The position numbers were made by a program, and so were the translations under genes. Shown here one piece after another: positions 35,702-47,890 of a stretch of 64,000 bases of DNA (positions are counted from its first letter, which is position 1; each line of letters opens with the position of its first letter). The notes beneath the pieces were generated by a model. That model had not been told where the DNA came from, did not search any database, and was given only the letters and a program-made list of their open reading frames with translations. The DNA comes from Gnetum montanum (Eukaryota; Streptophyta; Gnetopsida; Gnetales; Gnetaceae). Where the stretch lies: NCBI GenBank assembly GCA_015680685.1, contig MNCI01037842.1, positions 62,001 through 126,000 of the forward strand, written 5' to 3'.

Positions 35702-36845
35702 ATGAATGCATACGAGAGTCTTCATTTGCCCTTAGTCTTGACTAGGCCTTACGGTGGTTCCACAACATACATAAATACTAAACTCCTTGACTTCAAACCT
35801 TTCACTTATGACACAAATGTAGAATCCCTAGAGACATCGCTAGACTATCCAGAACATCTAATTAGAGCTCTAGATTTAGAAAAAAGTGATGTAACCAAGG
35901 ATCCCCTCATAGAAGTCCCTATAGTAACATGTAAAGGTGAGGTAAAAACATTGAAACTTAGTTTCTTGTTAGAGCCTCAAATTAAGCAAAGCATATCTAA
36001 AGTCCTTAGCAATAACATCAACACGTTTGCATGGTCCTATGAGGACATGTCAGGCTTAGACCCTTGCATAATACAACATAACATTATTCTCAATCCTTGC
36101 ATAAAACAAGTTAAACAAAAAGCTCATAAAGTTAAGCCTGAGGTGGCGTTGGCCATTTGTGATGAGATCACTAAGCTTTACAAAGTTTGTTTCATCTGAG
36201 TAGTTGACTACGTCGACTGGGTCTCAAACTTTGTAGTTGTCATCAGGAAAAATGAGAGTATACACATTTGCATAGACTTCCTAGACCTAAATAAGGCAAC
36301 CATTAAAGATGATTTTCCATTGCCTAGTATTGACCAAATCATCGATACTATGGCTAGTCATGCCTTGTTGTCCTTTATGGATAAGTTCTTAGGATACAAC
36401 CAAATCCAAATCAACCCAAAGCACCAACTTAGCACTACTTTCATGACCCCCTAGGGGATGTTTTACTATATAATGATGCCCTTTGGACCAAAGAACGTAG
36501 GAGAAACCTACCAATGTGCAATGGCATATATCTTTAGTGACTATCTACTAGACTTGCTCAACAACTATGTTGGTGATATAACAGTTAAGTCCAAATTAGC
36601 TCATGACCATGTAGATGACTTGGATTGCATCCTCAAATGTTTCCTTAGACATGACATTAGGCTAAATCCCAAAAAGTGTGTCTTTGTTGTCAAAACTAGT
36701 CACATATTAGGCTTTGTAGTATCAAAACTAGGTATACACAAAGACCCCAACAAGGTTAAGGCTATCACCAAATTAGCACCACTAGCAAACCTTAAGGAGC
36801 TACATGGATTACAAGGTAGATTATAGTTCATACATAGGTTTATCG
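35702..36845 (+). pseudogene. Element B reverse transcriptase (Tat-like), inactivated
   Basis: It is open from MNAYESLHLPLVLTRPYGG to 36199, then has a few stops. Blocks seen are FAWSYEDMSGLDP, VKQKAHKVKPEVAL, DYVDWVSNFVVVIRK, IDFLDLNKATIKDDFPLPSI, MPFGPKNVGETYQCAM, LLNNYVGDITVKSK, LNPKKCVFVV and LGFVVSKLGIHKDPNKVKAI. The catalytic box is YVGD instead of YVDD. It is nearly full length and better kept than A, but cannot be active. Confidence 0.88.
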
Positions 36846-37440
36846 CAAGGTTGACTAACAAGTTGCAACCAATGCAACATTTTCTCAAAAAGGGAATCCA
36901 CTTTGAGTGGAAAACTCAATGCCAAGAGGCATTTGACAACCTAAAAAAGGAGCTGGCTCAACTTTCGATAGTCCATCCTCCACAAGGAGATAAGTCGTTC
37001 TATATTTACCTTGCAACCTCATACACATCCATTGCTCCTGTACTTTGCCAAAAGTGAGCCAATGGCTTAGAGATCCCTGTTTACTAATTAAGCCATGCAA
37101 TAGTAGTCCATGAGGCAAAATACAATGATATGGAAAAGAACTATCTTGCCTTAGTCTTTTCACTCAAAAAGTGGAGACACTATCTTTCCCATAGTTAAGT
37201 TAATGTCATCTACAAAAGCAACATACTTCGAGCAATTACAATGAACATATATGAAAGTAGTCGAATAGCATGATGGAAGGTAATAACTATAGAGTTTGAC
37301 CTACACTATATAGCGCAAATATCTACAAAAGGTCAAGTAATAGCTTCATAACTCACAACTTCACCCATAGATAATCAAATAACAATCAATCTAGAATTTT
37401 TGGATGAGCATGTTAACAATGTAAGTTAAGTACCCATAAA
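36846..37440 (+). pseudogene. Element B RNase H domain, degraded
   Basis: It reads LQPMQHFLKKGIHFEWKTQC, then DNLKKELAQLSIVHPPQGDK, FYIYLATSYTSIAPVLCQK, a stop, and EKNYLALVFSLKKWRHYL. The layout is that of gypsy RNase H following RT. A few stops at ancestral Gln or Trp codons break it. Confidence 0.78.
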
Positions 37441-37980
37441 CTTTGAGGTAGCTTTACACTTTGATAGTGCTTCAATCACACAAGGTGGTAGTGCCACTAC
37501 CATTATCATGTTTCCCTCTAGGGAGATCTAACCGTTTGCATATCACTTTGCATTTTCTTATACAAACAATGTGGTGGAGTATGAAGGTCTCCTTAGAGAA
37601 ATCTTAGCAACTCAAGAGTTAGGAATCCAAGACATAGTAGTTCAATGAGATTCATAGCTAGTCATCAACCAAGTTATAGAGGTTTACACTTATAAGGCAC
37701 AACATCTACAACCTTACTGTGACTTGGTGAAACACCTACTCAAACAATTTGCAATTGTAGATGTCCAACATATCCCCAAAAATGAAAATTCCGTAATTGA
37801 TGCATTAACTACTTTAGCCTTAAGCATAGTATCTAACATGTTGTCTACTTTTCCCACTTCAATAGTGGATTGCACTAAACCTATAACTCAAACAACAAAC
37901 ATTGCATCCCTAGATATAATAAGCATAGCTCATGCCCAAGAGTGGTATTACAATATCAAAGCATACCTCCAATAGGGAGA
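37441..37980 (+). pseudogene. Element B second (archaeal-type) RNase H, degraded
   Basis: It reads ALHFDSASITQGGSATTIIM, then FAYHFAFSYTNNVVEYEGLL, ILATQELGIQD, LVINQV and an open end VKHLLKQFAIVDVQHIPKNE to ALTTLALSI. The FDG-to-FDS change and stops after the VVQ strand make it inactive. Its presence supports the Tat assignment. Confidence 0.75.
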
Positions 37981-39170
37981 GCCTCTGCAAAATCTAATCT
38001 CTACCCAAAAAGATGCAGTACGAAAGTGAGCACGACAGTACATCCTTGTAGGTGATAGCACCTTGTGTCGCAGATCCTATGATGAAATACTGTTAAGTTT
38101 CATTAGCAATAGTGAAGCATAAAAGATCATCAACTAAGTCTATGAGGGACTATGTGGAGGCCATATAGCCCCTAGAGAAATGACAACAAAAATTATGTGT
38201 AGGCTATTATTGGACTTACATGGAGCTTAATCACATCTCTAAGGTTAGGACATGTGATGTGTGTTAGCAACATGATAACCTAATGCATGTGCCACCCACT
38301 GAACTACATACTACATAGATCATGTGGCCATTTCAATGTTGGGGGTTGGACATCAAAGGGCCTATAATTCCTAAGTCTTCCACAGGACATCACTTCTCAC
38401 AAAGTGAGTTGAAGCCATTTCCCTTAGGAAGACAACATCATAGCAGGTTTGCAAATTTATTCTAGATAACATAGGTACCTGATTTGGTCTTCCTATGACT
38501 ATAGTTACAAATAATGTGCCACAATTTAGTAGTGCAAAAACTAAAGCCTTCTATGAAAACCTTGGCATTAAACATTCCTTCTCATCACCATACTACCCAC
38601 AGGTGAATGGTCAAGCAAAGGCTACAAACAAGATCATCATCAACCTTCTAAATAGGATGCTTAAAAATAGTAAGTGTTTATGGCATGAACAACTAGTCCA
38701 TGTGCTATGGGCCTACCATACAACATGCAAAACTGTGACAAGTAAGATGCCATATAGTCTTGTGTATGGATCTGAAGCAATGTTGTCTCTTGAATTGCAA
38801 GTCCCATCACTCTACATGATCCTCTTGAGCTTCATTGATGAGGTTCAAAACAATGAGTTGAGAACCATTGAAATTAACTCTATAAAGGAGGAGTTCATGC
38901 AAAAAATTGATTGCATTGAGTGGTACCAAGAAAAGCAATAGCAAAAGCACCATCACAATCAACATCAATGCCCGATCAAGAAGGGGGACCTAGTCCTCAA
39001 GGTCATTCGTGAGCCTGTGGACAAATTTCCAACTAAATAGGAAGGGCCTTTCTTGGTCATAAAGGTGTATGAAAAAATCCTTCAAGCTTGCTAATCTAGA
39101 TCATAATGAGTTTGCCAATCCTATTAACCACTCGTATCTTAAGTCGTACTACACCTAGTACACAGTATCG
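37981..39170 (+). pseudogene. Element B integrase, degraded
   Basis: The zinc-binding part (GGHIAPREMTTKI, then CDVC) has a frameshift near 38190. The core keeps WGLDIKGPI, with a deletion around 38390. It then reads FGLPMTIVTNNVPQF, where the DNG of the motif is changed, and YYPQVNGQAKATNKIIINLL, with Glu changed to Lys; 38495-38941 is open. The C-terminal GPY-like module reads IKKGDLVLKVI and EGPFLVIK. The active site is lost. Confidence 0.8.
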
Positions 39171-39184
39171 TGCCAACAAAAAAA

Positions 39185-39490
39185 GTAAGGTAAGTGCACA
39201 TCTGCTATGACATTAAATTAGCATAGACATCCACTATGATGTTAAATTGGCACACACATCTACTATGATGTTAAACTAGCATAGAATATCCTTGGGCTAT
39301 GACACTAAATTGGCACCCACAACATGGTCCGCTATGACCTTAAACTAGCCGTCCACCATTTTCTATGATGTTAAACTAGCACAACGGTCTATTAGGACCT
39401 TCAACTAGCACATCATGGTTTTCCTAAACTTTAAAATGGGCTCATGGTCTACTAGGACCTTAAACTAGCATAGCATGCAGTCTACCAGAC
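39185..39490. repeat. TTAAACTAG tandem array downstream of integrase (element B)
   Basis: Eight to nine units such as CTATGATGTTAAACTAGCAC and GGACCTTAAACTAGCA, directly after pol. Confidence 0.75.
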
Positions 39491-40556
39491 CTAAAATTGG
39501 GTTTGCAGTTCAAGATCCACAATTCAACATACATAGTTTGGCAGACAAGCGAGTAAGAATACTTCCATCCTCCATCACCTACTCCCATCTCTTGGGCAAG
39601 GTGGGGTGGGACATAGTATTTCTAGAAAAAATTTCACATTGTCAAGGAAAAACCCTTTAGAACATTTGTAGCATCACTATCCTCAGCATCTTGTTGATCT
39701 TTCAGAAATGCCTTTTGGCATCCTCTTGACCTTCCAAAGCTACTGCCATCATCATCGATCATCCTAATCAAGCTCTCATCATTAGCATCACTTGTCAAAG
39801 AACCAATAGTACTGTGGCCTAGCCACAATAATGATATCCTCTAGCCCTCACCATTGCCTGAGCTTGGAAGAGCATCCAGTGGTGTGATTCTCTACCATGC
39901 TACTAGGTTTCCTGGCTCTTAGCTTTGGTGAGAACTCCTAAGCACCTACATCACCATCACCTCTAGGTAGTTGGGTGCTCACTTCTGGTGTAGCTACCAA
40001 AGCTTTTGGACCTAACCACCATCACATTTTCACTAGCCTTTCTACTTTAGACATTGCATGCACCTATAGTTGACATAGCATTCATGGCCCTTATAATGCC
40101 CTTGCAAATAGAACTTCACCTTCATCTCACGTGGTGGTTGTTTTTCTTATTTTCTCTATGTTGCATTTATAGGATGAAGCCCTAGTGGTGTTGTTCAAAG
40201 ATGTGTTTCATTGCAGTGGCAATGTACTTCACTGCTCCAATGTGTCCACTTTGGCTCACTAAGCTGCTTAAGAGTGCAAATCCCTACCATCCCTCTAGCC
40301 ATTTGACCTCTACCTCTTGATCTTGCATTCTCCCACACTCCCTACAAGCTTCCCTACTGCACATGGAAATTTTCCTATAGTTAATTGCTAAACCCATGAT
40401 GGACATAATGCAACTCATCTCATGGGGAGCCTTTGTAGGCTAGTCAAAGCCCCAAATGGATGTAAAAAAACTCATCCCAAGGAGGAAATACCTATCCTAC
40501 AGATGGGATGTGATTACCTCTAAGCAAATTTTGATTAGTGCGTAGTTCACCTGGCA
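39491..40556. other. Element B 3' untranslated region
   Basis: It aligns with 6086-7140 of A. There is no conserved frame. The acceptor-like TTGCATTTATAG ends at 40172, followed by GATGAAGCC. Confidence 0.5.
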
Positions 40557-40655
40557 ACACAAAAGAAAGAAAAAGCAAAAAGAAAGCATATAAGAAAGAA
40601 AAAAAAGAAAAAAAGAAAAAAAATCTATCAAAAATAAAAGAAAAATTAGACAAGC
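40557..40655. repeat. Purine-rich tract (element B)
   Basis: An A/G run about 410 bp before the 3' LTR, the same spacing as in A. Confidence 0.65.
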
Positions 40656-41052
40656 CAAGTGCCCAAGTCAAATAGCATAGTTGCCATTTCACTACTAGTC
40701 CAGCCTTGGATCAACCATCTCACAAGCACTTTGATGAGAGGTCAAAATCCTAAAGGTAGGCCACCTCAAAATGTTGACTACCTCACAAGCACTTTGATGA
40801 GGGATCATGCTTTGGTGATAAGCCACCATAGTGTTGCATCGTACAGTTACACATACTAGTGAACATCCCCTCCATCTATTGCCCCTTGATCCATCTCTCT
40901 AACCTATTCCCTACCATACTCCATTCTCTTAGCACTCTCAAGCATAGTGAAGTGTTGTCTAATTAGGCACTGACAAGCTGTATTAGTATCACGTTCATCA
41001 TGATTTTTTGTATTCTTTGTCAACATCTCTCGATTCAATCCTCCAAACATCA

Positions 41053-41067
41053 ACAAAGAAGGGCCAA
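41053..41067 (+). promoter_or_regulatory. Polypurine tract (element B)
   Basis: ACAAAGAAGGGCCAA abuts the TG of the 3' LTR. Confidence 0.7.
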
Positions 41068-42942
41068 TGAAATACCACCAACTTCAGGCTTCCACAGTTC
41101 AATGGTAGATTTGTCTAAGTGTCAAAAATTAGGCAATTTCTAAGTCTAGTGCTAATCTCTACAACATAGACAACATAGCACATGTTAGGTCCTATTTTTT
41201 GCAAAAATTTTCTAAGTGTATTTCTACACTCTTCAACATAGCTAGCATAGCACACACTTCCATGGCCAGTTTGCCCAAGTATCAAGTTAAAAGTGGTCAA
41301 GGGTTGCTTGAGATGGATCAAACAGTTTGGCAAATTTTCTATCTTCTGGGCTATCAAGCTTACTATGCTCCCCAACATACCTAGCTTGACACATGTCCCA
41401 ATTGCAAGTTCACCCAAGTACCAGGCTAGAGTTTGTCAAAAGTGCTTAGGATGGATGAAACAATTTGGCAAATTTTCTATCTTTCAAGCTACTATGCTAC
41501 ACAACATAGCAAGCATGAAATAGGTTTTAGGGCCTAATTTTTCCTAAGTGTTGGACAAGGATCTGTCAAGCTAGCTTGATATGGAAGATGCATTTGGCAC
41601 ATTTCCTAGCTTCTAAGGCTACCTATCCTGCTATGCCCCAGAGCATAGCTAGCATGCCATGAAGGAACATTGTATATTTCATCAAAATTTGGCAAAGTAT
41701 CCCTACTACACTCTGCTACACTATGTACTGTAGCCAGCATGACCAGTGTGGCAAACCAAAATTTTGCAAAATTTCACCATGTATTCTTGCTATTCTCTAC
41801 TCTGTTGTAGAGCATACCTAGCTTGACACTAGGAAAATACCTTCGATAGTCTTCAAAATCCTCTAGAACTTGGCATTGACCTTTATCTCAGTTATGATGT
41901 CCCTCTGGCAACCAAGATTAGCAATTTGCACTTCTTTTGCACCACCCATTGATTCCTAAAATTGTTCCTACACTTGGCCCTACTTGAAAGATGGGGAAAG
42001 ACATAGTCCTAGAGCATACTATCCAAGTTGCATTGTTTTGACACTATTTGTAGGTACATGGCAGTCTCTCAGACTCTAGCACATGCAGTCCAAGCAGTGT
42101 GGTCATAGTTTGGCAGTCTCTAGGTACTCGTCACTATCTTTCAAAGCATAACACTTTGCTACAAAGAGCATAACATGTTAGCATGACCCTATCTACACTC
42201 ATGTCATGTGGCACCCATGCCACATGGTGGCTAATCCACATTTCATGCTAAACCTAACCTGATAAATACCCCAACATTCAGCACTTTAGGGGTGGAAAAA
42301 TTAGAAGAGCATTGAGCATTTGAGCATCCCTATGATTCCTACATCTGAACACCTAAACTTGACACTTTTGCGAATACCTCAACGCAGTCCACCATTGCAC
42401 CTGTAGAGCATGATGACAACCAACCTAGTAGGTTCAACTTCCCTTGTAGTTGCTAGCTCCATGACTTGTATGTCCTAGAGACTATGTCTACATTGTTATG
42501 CTACCACTGTGCCTATCTGATGCCATGTGCCACTTTCACCTCCTGTCCAAGCAAAAGATACACTTCCCAATTTTGGGATGATGCATTTCTCTACTCTCAA
42601 GCTTTTGTTTCATTTCTTTTCTAAGCATTTGATTTCAATTTTAAGCATAAATCTTGTATTTCTCTACTATACAATTTACATTTGCACACTCACATCACTA
42701 TTTTTGGTCTGGGACCCTTTTCTATGCTCTTGCTTGTTGTCCTAATGCCCATGCATAACACTCCATAAAACTCCTCTTACAAACAATTGTTTTTACACCA
42801 CATCAATCCTTGTTTGATCAACCAAACCATTCAGGTCACCTCATTTCCATTTTCCTAGCATGACCCTTGCATGGATTTGGGGTTAGGCTATAAGCCCATG
42901 AACCTCTTAGTGTTCCAGCCACCAACATTTTCAGCCATCACA
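41068..42942 (+). repeat. 3' LTR of element B
   Basis: It begins TGAAATACCACCAACTTCAG, ends CAGCCATCACA and is followed by TAAAG. It aligns along its full length with 13210-15087. The TATA box is altered to CTGATAAATA at 42259-42268. Confidence 0.9.
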
Positions 42943-42947
42943 TAAAG

Positions 42948-43520
42948 CATATGTTATTTTTTTATTTAAACAAAATAAAACACATAAGCAAGTTAGCGGA
43001 TGTCACATGAAACCTAACATTACTTCTTGGTTTACTTTATTTTTGGTTTCTTTGACCATTTTATTTTCATAAGATCTTTTTTTTCCTCCATAACTAATGT
43101 TATGAACTTAAATCATGCATAACAAATACACTGGGATTCAAAATCAAAATTCATTTAAACCTATGAGATCCTTTTCAAATGCTCTATACCTTCACATGCT
43201 AACATTACACCCAAGCATAACACAACATAGCACTATATTTAAAATGCATAATACTGAAATCACACATAAATCATAAAGACATATCAAATGGGTGCTCTTA
43301 TATTCTAATCCAACATCCCTACCAACAACATCACTTGTCTACCACATCACATAGGGCTAGTGTACATAATCACATTAGTTTAGCATATAAAGACATCATA
43401 ATCATAACATATAAAGTGCTATTACAATAAGCGAAGTCATCCCCAATAACCCACTAAGATAACAAGTGTAATGAATAAATCGTAATCATACAACATACCT
43501 AATGTGTCTTGATGGGATGT
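42948..43520 (-). repeat. LTR E, inverted copy, U3-side part
   Basis: Read on the minus strand, this matches the first 570 bp or so of the forward LTR of D, for example ATTAGGTATG, ATTATGTACACTAGCC and GTGAAGGT-TAGAGCATTTG. It continues exactly where 13209 stops. At 43520 it meets the forward LTR: GATGGGATGT, then TGTT, then ACATCCCATC, a 10-bp palindrome. Confidence 0.85.
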
Positions 43521-45950
43521 TGTTACATCCCATCTAGATATATTAGGTATGGTCATGTGCTTATGAATTATACATTATGTGTGGACTCCTAGTGGGTTGT
43601 CAATGATGAGTTAATTTAATATAAATGTACTTTACATGTTATGAGGCTTCATATTTATGTTACAATTATGATGTCTTAACTAATATAATTATGTACACTA
43701 GCCTTGTGTGGTATGTTAAATAGGTGAGGTTGCTAGCAAAGATGTTGGATTGGGGTACAAGAGCACCTATTCAATATGTCTTTATGTTTTATGTGTGATT
43801 TTGGTATTGCTACATTTGCACTATAGTGCAATGTTGCATGATGCTTGGGCATGATGTTGACATGTGAAGGTCTAGAGCATTTGATAAGGATCCCGTAGGT
43901 TCAAACATATTTTGATTTGGAGACCTGATGCATTTGTTGTGCATGATTGAATTTCACAGTATTAGCTGCAAAGGAAAAACAATATTAGTTTATGAAAATA
44001 ACATGATTAAAAAGTAAATAAAATAAATTTAAGAAAAAGACAAGGTAACGAATGCACATGATGTGTGGTAACTTGCATATGTGTTTGTTTTTTTGTTTTT
44101 AAAAAAATAAATGTAAATGTTTCCAACATAAAGTATAAAGTTATGATTTGTCTTACATATTGTGAATTGGGGCTTTTATTTTTGCAAATAAAAACCCATT
44201 TCAAGTTAATCACTTCATTTTTCCTCCATGTTCTTCCATTTTTCATAGTTTTTCTTGAATTTTAAACTTTGTGGATATTTCTTTTCTTACTTTGAACCTA
44301 GATTTGGGATTGATGCAGTCATATCCATGTGGGTGTGAAACTTGTTTGGAGAAAAATTGAGTCTTGTTGGAATTTTAAGGGTTTTCTTCTTATTTCAAAC
44401 CTTTTTCCGTAACAATTTTAATTAGTGGAATATCTTTACCTTTTTCCCTATATTTTTGTGTTATATTAGTGTATATGATCATATGATGTGAGCATGTGGG
44501 GTGGACAACTCAAAGATTGAGTGTGGACATATTATTTTGCATATTTATTGAAATTGTGTAGTTTTGGTTACAAATTGTTTAGTAATATATATGTGATGTA
44601 TGGTATTATGTCGACTTGTGGAACATGAGATGTGATGTTGATGAGTGGTATGCTTGGAATATTATAACTTTAGAACTATTGTGGTGCAAGAGTTTATGGG
44701 AGTTTTAATCCATACTAGTGATAATTAATATTATTAATTATTATTTTCTTAATCAAACTTTGTATGTGCATAACGTTTCTTCCAAGATTCTAATTTAGGT
44801 GAAATTAGTGTCATTGGGATTGTCTTGGAAAGTACTTTCTAATTGCAGAATTGATTTTTCTCTTTGGGAATATATCATTTTGATAGTTATTATAACAATC
44901 ATTTTATGGAATTACATGTAGTGCTAGAAATCTGGTTGTGGCATAAAATTTTGTTTCATTAAATAGTGGTATTATTTTCATGGAATGAATTTGAATGTTA
45001 GGTGTAGATATATGTTGTCATGTTATGTTTGCTTAGATGTGATGTGCTTATGACATGTGTTAGCTTAAGCTAGCCAAAATGTGTACATGTCTTCATGACG
45101 ATGCTTGTGACAGTCATTGGTGGGTGGTGCTAACATGTGGGTGATGCTAGCATGAGGGTGTGGATCTATTAGTGATGAGGCATCTTGGAAGTAGTATGTA
45201 TTGACCTCCATTGTGATGCATCAACGAAGCTCCTATCTCAAGCCTCATCTTAAGAGTGGAAGAGCATATTTGTGTTCATCCCTACACCTGGCATTACTAT
45301 GTTCATCCCTATCACTAGTCCTCTAGAAGGCTAGTTTTTGTAGGTCATAGGTTGACTGATCCTAGCACCAATTGGATAAATAAAATGCAAATAAAAGGCC
45401 TACAAGAAATGGCTGTTATGAGTACTCATAGTAACATTTCACATGCTACACTGAGTATGGATATGCTAGTGACCACATGGGCTATGTATATGGTAATATC
45501 AATTTGTGAGTCATATTGCTGGTAATATGTATTATGATTGCATGGATCATGGATCATTTAACAGTATATTATAGGTATGATGACATGGGCATGATAGTCA
45601 AAATGCATGTGATGGGTTGTAACAAATATATGATAGATGATGTTAGACCATGTCTTTATCTATGATTACATGATAGCCATCAATCCTCTTCAGAAATGAT
45701 AATGTTAGCATTATGTGTGATATGGTGCATGTGTTCATGTGTGTTATTAGCATGTGTAAGACTAATAGTTGTTACAGTTTTTCTTGTACCCCACTCATTT
45801 CCTCTAGTTCAACACTTACCGACCATCTAATAGGGGAAGTGTAAAGGATTTTCACTTAGTTATGTAGTGACTTTATTTAATTACAAGTGGAAGGCACAGA
45901 AGCCTAAACACGCATGGAGAGGGAGAGTAGAGGAGGGGAAAATATTTAGT
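43521..45950 (+). repeat. 5' LTR of element D, lacking its U5 end
   Basis: It starts TGTTACATCCCATC and aligns with the 3' LTR up to GAGGAGGGGAAA near 45942. The last 320 bp or so of the LTR and the primer site are missing, and gag-like sequence follows at once. It retains about 400 bp (about 45225-45600) that the 3' LTR has lost. Confidence 0.8.
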
Positions 45951-46960
45951 GGTCTTGAAAATAGGCAACTAGATCTTATACAATAGCTATTACAAATCCT
46001 ACAACATCATGTTGTAGCTAGTGATGCTCTCATTTCCATGCTCAAGAAAGTGGGAAGTGGTAGTGGTAGTGGAGACTCAAGAGAATTAAACAAGTAGCCT
46101 ATTAATAAGAAACTAGTAAAGTGGTTTCAAAAGTTGGGGCCTCCTAAATTTAATGGCACTAAGGATCCTACTATAGCTATAGAATAGTTGGAGGAATTGT
46201 AAAAGGCTTTTGATTTGATGGGTTACTAATCGCTTTAGTAGACTCACTTGGCAATCTATAAGTTGGTTGGTATTACTTGGCATTTATGGATGATTGAAGA
46301 GCAAGCCAAAGGATGGACTAGCTAAGAGGTGACATGGGATTATTTTTTGACATCTTTTAGAATTCGTTATGTGTCTTCCCAATATGCACAAGGCCAAGGA
46401 GGATGAGTTCTACCATTTTTATTTTTATAAGGGTAGTTGATCTATGGTGAAGCATGATGTTCATTTCTCTAAGCTTAGTAGTTATGTACCATAGATGTAG
46501 ACATATGCTTCGGCATGGATAAATAGATTTGTTTGAGGTTTGAGGCCATATTTGAAGGACCACATCTTACCTCTCAGATTCATGTCCTATGATGAGGCTA
46601 GAGCAATAGCCATGGATTTATAGAGAAGTCAGTAAGGAGATGTAGCTAGTAGAGAGAGGCAATAAGGGTAGTGGCAAAAGAAAGGGTCAATATCTAGAGA
46701 GAGGCCTAGCCCCTCCAAGAAAGCTCATGGATGTGGCGGTGAGCATCCAATACTAGATCATGGCCCTACTATTAGGGCTTCTCATGGATCTATTGTTTGT
46801 TATAGATGTGTGCAGTCTATCCACCTGCAAAGGGATTGCAAAAATTATTTTTCATGTGGGCAACCCAGACATTGAGATAAAGAGTACCTAAAATAAGTAG
46901 GTAGTAGTGGAGGAGCTAGAGCCTAAGGACAATGACCACTAGTTTAGGGTGGACGTGGAG
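45951..46960 (+). pseudogene. Element D gag, degraded
   Basis: Blocks are LLQILQHHVVASDALISMLK, FQKLGPPKFNGTKDPTIAIE, YKLVGITWHLWMIEEQAKGW and IRYVSSQYAQ. A zinc knuckle is near 46801-46870, seen as CVQSIHLQRDCKNYFSCGQP. These are typical of chromovirus gag with a CCHC knuckle. There are many stops and at least two frameshifts. Confidence 0.75.
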
Positions 46961-46984
46961 CACCAATCACTCAACCTAGAGGAA

Positions 46985-47530
46985 GGGACAAGAGGATTCA
47001 AGGATGAGTGTATGCCCTAATGGTCCAACCATTGGATGTGCAACCAAACATAGTGATGGAGATGGGAGGTATGAATTTGGGCTTTGGTGTGTTGATTTTA
47101 TTTAATCTAGATGCTAGCCATTCTTTCATAGATCCTACGATTGCACATCATGTATTTCTTATATGTCATTGTCTTTCTTTTGCATTGATAATATCTTCTG
47201 TTGGAGGTCATGAAACCTGAGTTGATCGAGTGTGTATAGGTGTATCAATAGAATTAGAAGGTGTGTAGTGGACTAGTGATTTACATGTTATGGATCTTGG
47301 GGTATACGATGTAATTTTTGGAATGGATTAATTGTCATAGTTCAATGCTAGTTTGGAGTATTGGCAAAAGCTTCTAAGACTACAATCAATTGATGGTGCT
47401 CTGATTGAGGTACAAACTCATTTGAGGACTATGCATATGGATTTGCTCTCCTCTTGGATGTATTGTAGGATGCTTTCAAAAGAGCATGAATACTTTGTGG
47501 CTACAATATATAAAATAGGATATGGTGGAG
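46985..47530 (+). pseudogene. Element D protease region, degraded
   Basis: The region 47008-47220 is open: MEMGGMNLGFGVLILFNLDA then SHSFIDPTIAHHVFLICHCL. This matches the aspartic protease core, whose usual motif FDSGASHSFI reads FNLDASHSFI, so the catalytic DSG is lost. Later blocks are VMDLGVYDVIFGMD and LEYWQKLL. Confidence 0.75.
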
Positions 47531-47890
47531 ATAGATCAAATTCCTATGGTTCAAGACTTCTCTAATGTGTTCCAATAAGAATTACCAAGTTTGCCACCAA
47601 GGCAAGAGATGGACTTCGAAATTGAACTTAAACCTAGTACAGAGCTTATTTCAAAGGCTCCACATAGGATGTATCCCAGAGAGCTAGTAGAACTAAATAT
47701 TTAGCTATAGGAATTATTGGACAAAGGCCTCATTCAGCCTAGTGTATTACCATTGGGTGCATCAGTGTTATTTATTAAAAAGAAAGATGGGTGTTTGCAT
47801 CTATGCATAGATTATAGGCAACTAAACTAGGTGACTGTGAAAAACAAATATCCTCTACCATGCATTGATGTAGATCCTACAAAGATTATA
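47531..47890 (+). pseudogene. Element D reverse transcriptase with the catalytic half deleted
   Basis: It reads [74 protein letters not shown] and VKNKYPLPCID, then directly VDPTKI. In intact relatives roughly 130 residues, with the FLDD box, separate these two points. The join at about 47868 is therefore a clean internal deletion. Confidence 0.8.

Larger units (their letters stand above)
13210..42942 (+). mobile_element. Element B: near-complete Tat-like LTR retrotransposon carrying nested element C
   Basis: A perfect 5-bp target duplication TAAAG lies at 13205-13209 and 42943-42947. The LTRs (1878 and 1875 bp) both start TG and end CA. The order is 5' LTR, primer site, gag, protease, [element C], antisense gene relic, RT, RNase H, second RNase H, integrase, 3' arrays, purine tract, polypurine tract, 3' LTR. 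Without C it is about 19 kb. It sits inside LTR E in opposite orientation. Every coding part has stops. Confidence 0.9.
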
